From Enterococcus sp. 9E7_DIV0242 (GTDB lineage Bacteria > Bacillota > Bacilli > Lactobacillales > Enterococcaceae): a stretch of DNA of 64,000 bases. The stretch covers positions 1,674,001-1,738,000 of the forward strand of contig NZ_CP147247.1 in the NCBI RefSeq assembly GCF_002140975.2, read 5' to 3'. Within the stretch, counting starts at the first letter, position 1. Each line of letters begins with the position of its first letter. The position numbers and the translations under genes are program-made. The notes beneath the pieces are model-generated. The model had not been told where the DNA came from. It searched no databases and worked only from the letters and a program-made list of their open reading frames with translations. This document shows, one piece after another, positions 47,646 through 57,358 of this stretch.

Positions 47646-47668
47646 CCCTGCTCTAATTAAGAGTAGGG
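47646..47668. terminator. Terminator near prophage end
   Basis: CCCTGCTCT / AGAGTAGGG with T-rich stretches on both sides. Separates the tRNA side from the lysis operon. Confidence 0.75.
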
Positions 47669-47730
47669 ATTTTTCTTTTTTTATAACCAACTACACTTCC
47701 GCTCAATACCATCTTTAATAGAATGAAAAA

Positions 47731-47750
47731 ACCGCCCCAAAAGGAGCGGC
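47731..47750 (-). terminator. Terminator of the prophage late operon
   Basis: Minus strand CCGCTCC, TTTT loop, GGGGCGG then TTTTTTC. Lies 82 bases after the amidase stop. Confidence 0.88.
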
Positions 47751-47831
47751 CATTAGTTCCCACTATAATTTGAGGAATCATAGAGAAGGAACTATATTTA
47801 TGTTAATACGAGTTGACTAAATTGTCAAAAA

Positions 47832-48623
47832 CTACAATGCTTTCCGTTTTGTTAAATTCTTCAAGCTAGTAAATTGTGCATCGGTTACAATTACTACAGT
47901 GATATTCTTATTGTTGATAGTCTTGTAGACTGTGCCGATTGCTCGCGCCTCATCTGGATTCGCAAGCCCTTTGATAGATGTTCCGTCGAAATAATACTGA
48001 GACTTTCCTTTTTGAATAATGCATTCCATGTTCAATTCCTCCAATTTAACTTCTATTTTATTTGTTGTATCATTGTTGCTTGTATTTGTAGATGATGAAC
48101 TTAACCCAAAGCCCTCAGCGATTCCATCACAGATAGCTTGAGCGATTGCCTGACGATTAGCACTATATACTGCGATATCTTCTTTACTTGAAATGAAGCA
48201 GACCTCAAGCAAAGCGCTGCTCATTCCCATGCTTTTTGCTGTCCAGATTACTGAAAAATCCGTACGCTTTACGCCTCGATTGACAAAAAACTTGCTTATT
48301 TTACTCATGATTTTCTGTTCTACATCTGTTGCACTCTCCGCGTTAGTCACAAAGATTTCTGTACCTTGTGCGGTTGCACCTGCAGCATTAAAATGAACCT
48401 CGAATACATAGTCATAGCCGTTGCTGAAAGGCACTGAACCTCGTTGAATCGAGGCAAAAGCATCAATACTTTGATTTAACACTGTGACATCTGCACCCTT
48501 ATTTCTCAGTAATGGTGCTAGTCGATTTACAACGTCACGAGTTTCAACTGCTTCTTGTAACCCACATCCAACCGCACCAGGATCGCCGGCGCCATGGCCG
48601 GCTATCAGTAAAATCTTAACCAT
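47832..48623 (-). CDS. Endolysin, N-acetylmuramoyl-L-alanine amidase (Amidase_3)
   Basis: 263 residues. Zinc amidase domain (about 1-175): LLIAGHGAGDPGAVGCGLQE (His, Glu), FEVHFNAAG (His), ALLEVCFISSKED (catalytic Glu). A linker rich in S, T and N follows, then a C-terminal domain of about 65 residues (YYFDGTSIKGLANPDEARAI) that probably binds the wall. ATG 48623 overlaps the holin stop. An internal ribosome site precedes the C-terminal domain. Confidence 0.92.
   Translation of the reverse strand: MVKILLIAGHGAGDPGAVGCGLQEAVETRDVVNRLAPLLRNKGADVTVLNQSIDAFASIQRGSVPFSNGYDYVFEVHFNAAGATAQGTEIFVTNAESATDVEQKIMSKISKFFVNRGVKRTDFSVIWTAKSMGMSSALLEVCFISSKEDIAVYSANRQAIAQAICDGIAEGFGLSSSSTNTSNNDTTNKIEVKLEELNMECIIQKGKSQYYFDGTSIKGLANPDEARAIGTVYKTINNKNITVVIVTDAQFTSLKNLTKRKAL
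48027..48042 (-). promoter_or_regulatory. Internal ribosome site and ATG in the amidase gene
   Basis: GGAGG (48042-48038), 8-base spacer, ATG (48029-48027), in frame with the amidase and placed at the linker-to-binding-domain border. It would give a separate 65-residue wall-binding subunit (47832-48029). Confidence 0.7.
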
Positions 48624-48886
48624 CACTCATCATCCTTTCTTAAGAGATTTGCGCCCAAATCATAAAAACCTCCTGCAGCAAGTCCGGCCACTGCTCCGCC
48701 CCAAATAAAATTGATTAGGTTTCCTGGATCAAATGACAAGCTCCAAGCAATGCCAATGGCTAGCCCAGTGAGCAAATTAATCAACGGTAGCCATTTACTC
48801 TCAGCTCCCGTGTACGTTTTAATCAATTGTGTAAGTGACAAAACAAAAACAGCGATCGTTGTCGCTGCAATCAAAATATTATCCAT
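48623..48886 (-). CDS. Phage holin (A118 Hol118-like)
   Basis: 87 residues, two to three membrane segments (ILIAATTIAVFVLSLTQLIK; LPLINLLTGLAIGIAWSLSF; GAVAGLAAGGFYDLG) and a charged tail LLRKDDE. Size, layout and place before the endolysin fit a holin. Confidence 0.85.
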   Translation of the reverse strand: MDNILIAATTIAVFVLSLTQLIKTYTGAESKWLPLINLLTGLAIGIAWSLSFDPGNLINFIWGGAVAGLAAGGFYDLGANLLRKDDE

Positions 48887-49187
48887 TTTCCGTTTCCCCT
48901 TTCAATTCTTTGTTTTCTGTTTCAAGCCGCTTAATTTCTTTTCTTAGTTCAGCGATTAGCGCATCCTTATCATTCAACTTCTCCTTAAGTTTCTTTACTT
49001 GATCTCTCAAATCCGCAACTTCTTCTTTCACGCTTCTATTACTCTCCTTTAGTTCATTAATGATCCCTTTGATTTCAACCGTGTAAATTTTGTCAACATC
49101 GGATTTTGTGGATCGTTTTGTTCCAAAGTAAGTAAATAACCCTGTAACGATCGTTGCTATTAATGTAGGTGTAATCCAGTTTTCCAT
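48879..49187 (-). CDS. Small membrane-anchored coiled-coil phage protein
   Basis: 102 residues: one N-terminal membrane helix (WITPTLIATIVTGLFTYFG) then a long charged coiled coil (about 30-100). Such genes often lie before holins in Gram-positive phages; possibly a lysis control protein. Overlaps the holin start by 8 bases. Confidence 0.7.
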   Translation of the reverse strand: MENWITPTLIATIVTGLFTYFGTKRSTKSDVDKIYTVEIKGIINELKESNRSVKEEVADLRDQVKKLKEKLNDKDALIAELRKEIKRLETENKELKGETENG

Positions 49188-49555
49188 TAAGCATCTACCT
49201 CATATCTCGCTGCTAAATAAATAGCCACATTGTAGCCTAAAAAGAGCGCCCAACTCATGTTAGGCACTCCTGATAGCTCGTTAATTATTAGAATCGCTGT
49301 GTAGGCTGACCAAATTGCATTCATACACACGAGTGACCATTTCTGCAGTTGAGATTTCTTTTTGACTAAAGAAAAAATCAGCAATAATCCGATTACAATA
49401 GCTAGCGAATAAAACGGCCAGCTATTCACGAAATCTAAATGTTGAAATCCTCTGACCTCGTTTGTATAGTCTAATTTCCCGTGATGGAAAGCAAGCCACA
49501 AACCGATTGCGACTGATTGTACAGAGACTAAATAACTCATTGCATTCTTTCTCAT
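49187..49555 (-). CDS. Phage membrane protein, unknown
   Basis: 122 residues, about four membrane segments (PFYSLAIVIGLLLIFSLVKK; CMNAIWSAYTAILIINEL; ALFLGYNVAIYLAARY). Between the tail-tip and lysis genes. No known family; it could alter the host membrane or take part in lysis. Confidence 0.65.
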   Translation of the reverse strand: MRKNAMSYLVSVQSVAIGLWLAFHHGKLDYTNEVRGFQHLDFVNSWPFYSLAIVIGLLLIFSLVKKKSQLQKWSLVCMNAIWSAYTAILIINELSGVPNMSWALFLGYNVAIYLAARYEVDA

Positions 49556-49575
49556 GTTTCGCCTACTTTCTTCTA

Positions 49576-52500
49576 TTAAAATACAACGAACGAAGCCCGT
49601 GCCATCGTAGTTCCTCCGTTGTTTGAAACTTTATAAATTGCACCATCCAAATTAACTTGAATAGTATCTGTTGTTCCGCTATTGTTCCAAAGTGGAATAA
49701 GATGCATTTGGGCTGACGTTGGCACAAATACGCTCGAAGGAATACGGGCTAATGGAGAACCGCCCGGCGTTGTTCCGTTGAACACAAAATCAATTAAACG
49801 ACAAGTGAATGTTCCTAAATAGTAACGATACTGCAGTGTGCCACTTACTCCTGTTCGTGCCCACGGGATAGTGATCCAGCCAGAATCGCGCATAGTAGCA
49901 TAATCTAAAACTACATAATCTGAGTTTTGCCTTAAAACTAAACGGTCATAGTATAAATCTATTCCATTCGAATTCCCGTTTTTTTGTTTCATCCCCATAC
50001 TGTAGCCGGTCGGCGTCAGACTCCAATATCCTTCTAATCCTGTGTTATCGCCAGTGTATCGTGACTCTACTGTTGCCCCTTCGATTTGAGTGTAACCACT
50101 CATTGCATCTTGAATAGCGCCGTAACCACTAAATGTGTTTTTAAACAATGAACCGTGAATTTCAGTACCCTCAAGCTTTTCAAATTTCCCATCTATAACA
50201 GTCAAGTTTGTTGCAAAGATATTATCTGCCATAAACTGATGTATAACCCATGTTGCGCCATTCCATCTTTTTAAAGGTTCGCCAGGCTTTTGCCACATCA
50301 TATCTTTAACTTTTGGATCTGGTTCAGCATCAGAATATATTATGCTGGGGTCGCCTTTCTCGCCTTCTTTGTACGTAGTTATTGATACTCCCCTGAAATC
50401 TGTATATGCTGTCGCGACTGTTTGTCCGTTCCAAGCAAACCATTTCATATTAGAGACACCTGCAGGAACTTTGATGGTGTGAGTAAAAGGTGTCCAAACG
50501 TTCGCAACTGTTGTATTTGATGCAGGTGTAGTTACCACATCCTTAACGAGTGAACCGTTTGAAACGCCATTAAGTTGAAAATAACTGTTTGCTCCGGTAA
50601 GCTGAGTTTCGTTCTCAGCAGCCTTTCCAGCTTCGTAAAATCTAACTACAGAAAAATATCCAGTGTTAACTATAGCGCTAAATCTGGCTTCTCCTTGAAT
50701 CCTGATATAAGTGTCTGGAACTACAGGAATGTTTACACTTCGAATGTATCTTGACGCTGTACTTCCTTCTCCTACTCTCATGATTGGTAATGTTGGATTA
50801 TCAGATTCCGCTGCTAACCGTTTGGCGTAAGCGTTGTAAGTCCATCCCATCGTCGATGTGTTTCCAGAGCTATCGTAGTTCTCCCAGTTTGGATTAAACA
50901 GCAGTTGCCCTGAACCATTGATACCGTTTGCCCCGTCCTCGCCTTGCGGACCTTGAGCGCCCATTTTACCAACACTGTACGCCGTTGTTGTCGTATTGTC
51001 AGTGTATGTCTGAATAACTCTAGTCCATAAGAATTGATTCTCTGGAACGCTCGGTACTGTCGTTTGCCATCCGCTCGTCGGCGTAGTGGTTCCGCTTGTG
51101 CTTATTGCGTATGCTATAGCTGTTGCTTTAATCCCTTTGCCTGCTGCTCCGTCCGTTCCGTCATCGCCTTTGAACTCAGCCCAAGTGTAATCGGCAGGGT
51201 TTGTACTTTCTTGCGCTACAGGTTTATTGTGAGCCAATCCGATGTATTTCTTTCCGGCCGGATTGTCAGATAATCCGGTTCCCGTTGCAGTATCGGCGTA
51301 CTTTATCCATGTATATGTTGTTGTTCCGTCTGCCCCTGGTTCTCCCGGCGCCCCTTGATCTCCTCTGTCGCCTTTATCGCCCTTGTCTCCTTTGGCTCCG
51401 GCTTCTCCATCTGAAACATTCGTGACAGTGACCTCAAAGCCTCCGCTGTTTGAGCCTGAAACGTTTGTAGCAATATACCGGTATACAGCTTTCTCATTGA
51501 TATCTGCTGCTTTGACGGTAATACTCTGAGCATCAACGAGGTGTTGACCGTCTTTGTACCAAACAACATATAGGCTGTTTGTAATGTCTTCTACACCGTC
51601 CAGAACACGAGCTTTTAAAGTTGTCTGCCCTTCTCCGTTTTTAAATACTGTGCCATTGTCGCTAATCATCTGATATTCATATTTCTTATTGGCATCAATC
51701 AGCTGTTGAACTTTAGCAAGCAATGAAGAATCTATCTGACTGCCGATTTCTTTAAAATTCGAAAATGTTGTTTTGTTCTTCGATGGATCGGTAAACGATT
51801 CAACCTGTTCAGTCACACGTGCTTCGATAATCAGCATAGGCTTATACTTATCATTTTCAATCGTTAGGGTATCGCCTACGTTCGTATCAAAATAACCCTC
51901 TACCTCAAATTCTAGTTCCGGCACACTATGCTTTTTCAGTTCAGCAAGTGCAGCCCCGTATAAAGCTTCCTGTGTGCTGTACTCCGTTTCCCAATCGTAA
52001 GTAATGTACATATCGGTTGTTTGAGCGGCGAAAGAAGGGAAGCGATCACGAGCCTGTGGCGCTCTGATCAAATCCCCATCGGTGTAATACTCTAACAAGT
52101 TGTTCTTATCGTATTCCTTTTTTATATAACCGACTAAATTTAAACCATCTTTCCCACGTGGACGAATACCTGTATAGATTTCCTTGATATTCTCTTTCCG
52201 TGTGATCGTCTTGATTTCTTTGCCAAACCTCAATGTCACATTCGTTTTGTTCTCTCCGATACCTTGGCTTGTATCTGAATGCTTACGATAGATATTCAAT
52301 GTAATACTGTTTAAGCTGTAGTCGTCATTTAGCTTAGTAACAAACTCAAATTCTGCACTGAATACGTTAGCGATCGAATAGAGACGAGCAAGCACGGTCT
52401 GAGTGCCGGTCCATTCATATGAAATTTTCTTATCTGATACTTCGTTAAGTCCGATAGTCAAAGTTCTTTCTGGATCAAATTTTCTGATATACTGTTCAAT

Positions 52501-52848
52501 ACTCATTGCGCCATCGCTGTTATACTCTCCGCGAGTTTCATTGTTCAACTCAAGCGAAAGACTAAAAGCGATAACAGTGAGCTGATACTCATTTTCTTCT
52601 ACATCGATAATGTTCATCCAATAGTCTTTATTCTTCCAGATAAACGCAAGCTTATTGCCACACGTCAAATATTGCACATCCTCATGAGTCTTTGCTATAT
52701 CAAGCGTTAGGACACTAGCATCGCCCTCAACAAAACGGTTAAGTGTGTCATTTGTATAATGAAGTGTGCCTGTTGCTGAGTTATCCAGAAATGTGAGGTT
52801 TTGCCGATCTAAAGAGTCACGAACCGCGATTCTTACATTCTCATTCAT
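49576..52848 (-). CDS. Tail-tip/receptor-binding protein with collagen-like stretch
   Basis: 1090 residues. N-terminal part (about 1-390) resembles the Tal/gp27-like hub (TLDIAKTHEDVQYLTCGNKL; GDTLTIENDKYKPMLIIEAR). Next comes a bacterial Ig-like domain, then Gly-X-Y collagen-like repeats at about 480-505 (GDKGDKGDRGDQGAPGEPG), sugar-binding-like beta domains and a C-terminal tip. ATG 52848 (TAATG overlap with dit) has GGGAGG upstream; the ATG three codons earlier lies on top of that site. Confidence 0.85.
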   Translation of the reverse strand: MNENVRIAVRDSLDRQNLTFLDNSATGTLHYTNDTLNRFVEGDASVLTLDIAKTHEDVQYLTCGNKLAFIWKNKDYWMNIIDVEENEYQLTVIAFSLSLELNNETRGEYNSDGAMSIEQYIRKFDPERTLTIGLNEVSDKKISYEWTGTQTVLARLYSIANVFSAEFEFVTKLNDDYSLNSITLNIYRKHSDTSQGIGENKTNVTLRFGKEIKTITRKENIKEIYTGIRPRGKDGLNLVGYIKKEYDKNNLLEYYTDGDLIRAPQARDRFPSFAAQTTDMYITYDWETEYSTQEALYGAALAELKKHSVPELEFEVEGYFDTNVGDTLTIENDKYKPMLIIEARVTEQVESFTDPSKNKTTFSNFKEIGSQIDSSLLAKVQQLIDANKKYEYQMISDNGTVFKNGEGQTTLKARVLDGVEDITNSLYVVWYKDGQHLVDAQSITVKAADINEKAVYRYIATNVSGSNSGGFEVTVTNVSDGEAGAKGDKGDKGDRGDQGAPGEPGADGTTTYTWIKYADTATGTGLSDNPAGKKYIGLAHNKPVAQESTNPADYTWAEFKGDDGTDGAAGKGIKATAIAYAISTSGTTTPTSGWQTTVPSVPENQFLWTRVIQTYTDNTTTTAYSVGKMGAQGPQGEDGANGINGSGQLLFNPNWENYDSSGNTSTMGWTYNAYAKRLAAESDNPTLPIMRVGEGSTASRYIRSVNIPVVPDTYIRIQGEARFSAIVNTGYFSVVRFYEAGKAAENETQLTGANSYFQLNGVSNGSLVKDVVTTPASNTTVANVWTPFTHTIKVPAGVSNMKWFAWNGQTVATAYTDFRGVSITTYKEGEKGDPSIIYSDAEPDPKVKDMMWQKPGEPLKRWNGATWVIHQFMADNIFATNLTVIDGKFEKLEGTEIHGSLFKNTFSGYGAIQDAMSGYTQIEGATVESRYTGDNTGLEGYWSLTPTGYSMGMKQKNGNSNGIDLYYDRLVLRQNSDYVVLDYATMRDSGWITIPWARTGVSGTLQYRYYLGTFTCRLIDFVFNGTTPGGSPLARIPSSVFVPTSAQMHLIPLWNNSGTTDTIQVNLDGAIYKVSNNGGTTMARASFVVF

Positions 52849-54362
52849 TAAATCCATGCCTCCCTAATTTCAGCCGTACACGCTGACAAGTCCAACTCAC
52901 TAAAATCTGATACATAAACCTGTACTTTTGTTTTGCCTGGTTGCGCCTTAAAGTATTGAGTTCCTTTCACTTCATCGGCTAGCGACTCAACGCCATCAAC
53001 ATACATTTTTGTTTCATTCCCATCAATTACTACCTCTGTGTTTGTTGAGTATCGATTCGGTACATCTCGCCATTTGTCGACGTTCATTTTCGAGAAATTT
53101 AATTCTCTTAAGTAGCAGCGTGTAACAAACTGGCTGGATTCATTAGTATTTCTACTATAAGTTTGCCCGATGTAAATACCTATTTTGGCACATTCCATAT
53201 CTTTTATACTTGGTGAACTAGCACCAATACGAGAGCCAAACCAATACATTTCTACAGTATCATTTGTTTTAATTAAATCCGTATGACCTCTCGCATTGTT
53301 GAATTGATTTTGACTATTAAGATAGCTAGGTGTGAAATTAATATGCTTATAGACTGCTGGTCTATCTCCACCAATCTGGAAAAGAACACCAGCGCTATTC
53401 CCGGATGCGTCCGTCTTCTCAATGATATACGAACAAATCAATTTCAAGTCTGCAGTAAAGAAACTGACATTCACACAACCTGTCTGGCCCATTAATCCCG
53501 TTTCAAACCAAGAATTGAAATAGCAGTAGAAATTTTTCGCTCCTATTTTCCCCTCTGAATCGGCAGGAACATCAATCATTTTCATTCCGCCTTTCCATCC
53601 AGATGTAGCAGAACCCCCACTACCTAACCGCAAAATATTGCGGCCATCGATTGTGCTTTGAGTTAATGTTCCACCAGTTTTTTTATTACTATCTTGTGGA
53701 TTTGTGCCAGTATAGTTTTCGTAAGAACTGAACGATGTAGTACTGATTAACTTTTCACTTTGTTGATAGTCTACCCCGTCCGCTTCGTCAATTTTTCCGA
53801 ACTGCATTGCTCCATACTCGCTGACAATGCCAACATAGCCGTTTTCTTTCGTATTCTTCAATCTATAAGTGATAGGCACACTCTCTGAACCTTGATTGTC
53901 AATCTCGAACTCATAAATACCGTCTGCAGTCTTTGTAAGAGGAAACTGTTTTATTGCAGTTGAGTGTGCTGCAGCATCCGGAACTAGCCATGTGATTGTG
54001 CCACTTCCATAATACTTACTATCAGAAAAAGGAACATCATCCGAAGGAATCGCTAAATAATATTTGTCAGGTTCATCTCCGAAAACTAATTTTTTCGGTT
54101 CATCAACGTCAAGAATTCTTGCTAATTCTCTGCGTTTTTCAAGCACATTATCCACTAAAGAAAAAGGCATAGAAATAGAGCTTTCGTCATTAGTAACTGA
54201 CAAAAACTCTTTCCCTCTTCTTTCTCCTAATTTCTGCAAATTAATGTCACGACTTGAGCCTATCCCTCGATCAAAGCCCGGCGCAACGATTAAATAATCT
54301 GCCAGTTCGTGACCGTCGAATACTACTGACAAAGTTTTTTTCAGTGATACAAACTTTACCAT
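52848..54362 (-). CDS. Distal tail protein Dit, enlarged type
   Basis: 504 residues. N-terminal Dit domain: LIVAPGFDRGIGSSRDINLQ, LDVDEPKKLVFGDEPDKYYL, GSGTITWLVPDAAAHS. A long insertion (about 200-440) with beta-sandwich look follows, as in evolved Dits that carry carbohydrate-binding modules. Overlaps the tape-measure stop by one base. Confidence 0.88.
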   Translation of the reverse strand: MVKFVSLKKTLSVVFDGHELADYLIVAPGFDRGIGSSRDINLQKLGERRGKEFLSVTNDESSISMPFSLVDNVLEKRRELARILDVDEPKKLVFGDEPDKYYLAIPSDDVPFSDSKYYGSGTITWLVPDAAAHSTAIKQFPLTKTADGIYEFEIDNQGSESVPITYRLKNTKENGYVGIVSEYGAMQFGKIDEADGVDYQQSEKLISTTSFSSYENYTGTNPQDSNKKTGGTLTQSTIDGRNILRLGSGGSATSGWKGGMKMIDVPADSEGKIGAKNFYCYFNSWFETGLMGQTGCVNVSFFTADLKLICSYIIEKTDASGNSAGVLFQIGGDRPAVYKHINFTPSYLNSQNQFNNARGHTDLIKTNDTVEMYWFGSRIGASSPSIKDMECAKIGIYIGQTYSRNTNESSQFVTRCYLRELNFSKMNVDKWRDVPNRYSTNTEVVIDGNETKMYVDGVESLADEVKGTQYFKAQPGKTKVQVYVSDFSELDLSACTAEIREAWI

Positions 54363-56965
54363 TAAGCCCCACCTCTCACTGCATTAACAATATACTCTCT
54401 GTTTTTGTTCGCTTCTAAAACGTGCGGCGCTGTAGCGTAGCCGATTTCTTTTGTCGCTCCCGGATAAAGATATACAGGCACTTTAATTTCTATCGGCTGC
54501 TTGTCTACTTTGTCATCAATTAGAGAAGCTTTGTCTCTTTCAAATCCTTTTGAAATATCATGCATGATACTTCTTTGTGTGTCTATATCTCCAAAAGAAG
54601 CGAAACCATCCGTTACATTAAAGCTATCTCCTAGCTCGTCTGCCATGCTTGATACGGTTGATTTGACTACCTTAAACTCTTCTTGTAGTCCTTTGTTTAA
54701 TCCGGCCATTATTGCATTACCAGCAGGAATCAACAATTTTTTATCATAGGATATAGGACCTTTATTTTTCGCAATCCAGTCAGCAATCCCACCGACAAAA
54801 TCAGTAACAGCTCCCCAAGCGCCTTTCAGTCCGCCTAGGAACCCATCCATGATTGCTTTACCTGCACCACTGATATCTATATTTCTCAAGCTGTTAAATA
54901 CATTCTTTATACTATTGATTACTCCTTGCACTTGAGAGCCTACGCTAGATACCACGCTTCCCATACCTGAAAATCCACTTCCGACAGCAGTTAGAACTCC
55001 CTGTATTACGCTTCCGGCAGCCGAAATGACTGATTGAATAACGCCCCAAATATTTGAAATGAGACCGCTTAATACACTGCCTGCACTTCCAAGCGAGCTA
55101 AAGAAAGTTTTAATCCCGTTGATTACACCAGAAATAATTGTTCCTGCTGTAGATATAGCTGATTGTATGTTGGTCCAAGCGCTTGATAACATCCCGCTCA
55201 AACCACTCCCGACCGATCCTAGATTAGCAAAAAGACCGATAACAACACCGACCCATTCCGCAATCGTTTGAAAGACAGGTAAGCAAGCTTGAAACACACC
55301 TACCAAGAATTGTACGACCGGAGTAAGGAACTGAACTGCAACAGCAATCATATCAAATACCGCTGAGACACCCATTAGCACCCCTTTAAACACTCCACCC
55401 AAGAATGAAGACACTATCTGCAATACAGGCATTAATAGCTCAGCAAGCGCAGAAATGAATGGTTGTGCCGCGTTCCACATATTAACAAATGATTCTATGA
55501 GTTGATCAATTGCAGGTCGCACAATCGTCATCATCGTTTCAAATGCGGCAGTTACAGCTGGTATTACTACTTCTGCAAATGCCTGTATACCGCTAAAATC
55601 CAGCCTTGTAATTGCTTCGCCTATCATATCAACAATAGGAGTTATGGAAGTTATTACTGTACTTAATAATCCCGGTATTTGTGACAATATTTTCCCGAAA
55701 CTACTTATAAAAACAGGGGCTATTGTTGCAAAGGCATTGCCCAACCCTGAAACAATTGAAGCCCCCAAGCTTGCCAAATCAGACGCAACAGTAGCCATGC
55801 CCTCTTGGAATTTCATGACCATTTCTCCAAATTCATACGCTAAATCTGCTATATCAGCATATAATGACATAGGCATTAATTCCGTAAATGAATCTCTTAA
55901 ATCAAACACGCTTCCTTTTGTATTGTCGAACAAATTTGTCCAAGTCTTAAACGTTTCTATAACTAGACCTACTTTTTTTAGTGCGGTTTCTATCGTGTCA
56001 AAGATAGGTATATCAATATTTAAACTAGCTAATAGACTGTCAAATGCTTCCCCAATCATCGGGGCTGACGCTGATATAAAAGTACCAATTGCACTAGGTA
56101 ATGTAGATAGTATGTTCCCTACCATCGGAAAGAAATTTCCAAGTAGAAAAGTAGAGGTTGTTTCTGCTAAAGCTTGCAAAGAAGGTGTTATGTCTCTTCC
56201 TAGTGCCAAGTTACCCAATACGTTAGAGAATGCTGATTTCATTGCTGCAAAGGAACCACTGAATGTTTCTGCTGCTTCTTTGGCTGTTGTTCCTGTTATA
56301 TCGAGTTCTTCCTGAACGGCATGAATCGCATCGTACACGTCCGCAAGGTTGTTAATATCGTACTTTATACCGGTTAGCTTTTCAGCATCCGCCAGTAATC
56401 TTTCCATCTCGGTTTTAGTACCACCGTAACCAAGTTTCAAGTTATCAAGCATTGTATAGTTTTGCTTTGCAAATCCTTGATAAGCGTTTTGTATATCTTG
56501 CATACTCGTTCCCATTTTATTTGCGTTATCTGACATATCGATTAACGCCATGTTTGCTTTGTCTGCTGCAGCTTCTGTGTCTCCGCCCATAGACTGTAAC
56601 AAACTTGCTGAGAAGCTGGTCACGCTCTCCATGTAGTCATTAGCTGATAGGCCTGCAGTACGGTATGCTTCATCTGCATATTTGATAACTTTATCAGCAC
56701 TACCTTTAAACAGCGTTTCAATACCACCAAGCGATTGTTGGAGGTTGGCCCCTTCTGAAAGTGATGAAGAAATGACCTTCCCTAAAGTTGCACCTACTGC
56801 GGCGACAGCAGCGACGGCAGCAACTTTCAAACCAGTACCTATTTTTAAGCCAGCTGATTGTCCTGCTGATTCTGCCTCTGGATCAAGTTGACCCCTAAGC
56901 GCTCCTGACAAGCCACGAGCTGAGGGTACTATCTGGACATATGCTTTTCCTAGTTCTGTTGCCAT
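54362..56965 (-). CDS. Tail tape-measure protein
   Basis: 867 residues. N-terminal TP901-type domain (LQQSLGGIETLFKGSADKVI; AYRTAGLSANDYMESVTSFS), hydrophobic repeats with glycine (about 400-700), repeated GxIxGVxN motifs. It sets tail length; at roughly 1.5 A per residue it points to a tail of about 130 nm. Confidence 0.93.
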   Translation of the reverse strand: MATELGKAYVQIVPSARGLSGALRGQLDPEAESAGQSAGLKIGTGLKVAAVAAVAAVGATLGKVISSSLSEGANLQQSLGGIETLFKGSADKVIKYADEAYRTAGLSANDYMESVTSFSASLLQSMGGDTEAAADKANMALIDMSDNANKMGTSMQDIQNAYQGFAKQNYTMLDNLKLGYGGTKTEMERLLADAEKLTGIKYDINNLADVYDAIHAVQEELDITGTTAKEAAETFSGSFAAMKSAFSNVLGNLALGRDITPSLQALAETTSTFLLGNFFPMVGNILSTLPSAIGTFISASAPMIGEAFDSLLASLNIDIPIFDTIETALKKVGLVIETFKTWTNLFDNTKGSVFDLRDSFTELMPMSLYADIADLAYEFGEMVMKFQEGMATVASDLASLGASIVSGLGNAFATIAPVFISSFGKILSQIPGLLSTVITSITPIVDMIGEAITRLDFSGIQAFAEVVIPAVTAAFETMMTIVRPAIDQLIESFVNMWNAAQPFISALAELLMPVLQIVSSFLGGVFKGVLMGVSAVFDMIAVAVQFLTPVVQFLVGVFQACLPVFQTIAEWVGVVIGLFANLGSVGSGLSGMLSSAWTNIQSAISTAGTIISGVINGIKTFFSSLGSAGSVLSGLISNIWGVIQSVISAAGSVIQGVLTAVGSGFSGMGSVVSSVGSQVQGVINSIKNVFNSLRNIDISGAGKAIMDGFLGGLKGAWGAVTDFVGGIADWIAKNKGPISYDKKLLIPAGNAIMAGLNKGLQEEFKVVKSTVSSMADELGDSFNVTDGFASFGDIDTQRSIMHDISKGFERDKASLIDDKVDKQPIEIKVPVYLYPGATKEIGYATAPHVLEANKNREYIVNAVRGGA

Positions 56966-56978
56966 ATCCCCTTTCCTC

Positions 56979-57347
56979 CTAATCTATACCTTCCAATAAT
57001 TTTCTTCTTACCTCTTCGAACTCCTCGCTAGAGTTAAATACGACTTCATCTTTTTTGACTGGTGGTTTCCCACTAAGTGAATCTAAAATGAATTTTGGTT
57101 TGTTTTTCCCTTTTTGACCGTCTTTTGTTTGTGACCATAAAATCATGCTTAACCGATCATTTATTCCGGCCAATAAAGTTGTTTCTAAGGGAACAGCTTG
57201 ATCCATCATTTTCATTTTGATTCGGGAATCATCCCTCAAACCACAAGAAAAAACAGCTACCCTTGTTGGTGGCAGCTGTCTATAATCGTAAATATTATAC
57301 GTTTCTGCAAGGTCGCAAATTAATGCCTCGTCATCAAAACGTATCAT
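56979..57347 (-). CDS. Tail assembly chaperone, downstream frame (T part)
   Basis: 122 residues from ATG 57347: LICDLAETYNIYDYRQLPPT, VAVFSCGLRDDSRIKMKMMD (DUF5361-like). No good ribosome site. It is most likely made only as the tail of a fusion produced by a -1 shift at 57371-57365, the rule for gpG-gpGT type chaperones before the tape-measure gene. Confidence 0.85.
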   Translation of the reverse strand: MIRFDDEALICDLAETYNIYDYRQLPPTRVAVFSCGLRDDSRIKMKMMDQAVPLETTLLAGINDRLSMILWSQTKDGQKGKNKPKFILDSLSGKPPVKKDEVVFNSSEEFEEVRRKLLEGID

Positions 57348-57358
57348 CCCAGCAAGGA

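Noticed and set aside
55644..56315. 223-codon plus-strand frame inside the tape-measure gene
   Set aside because: Long only because the opposite strand is a repetitive coding frame; wrong strand for the late operon.
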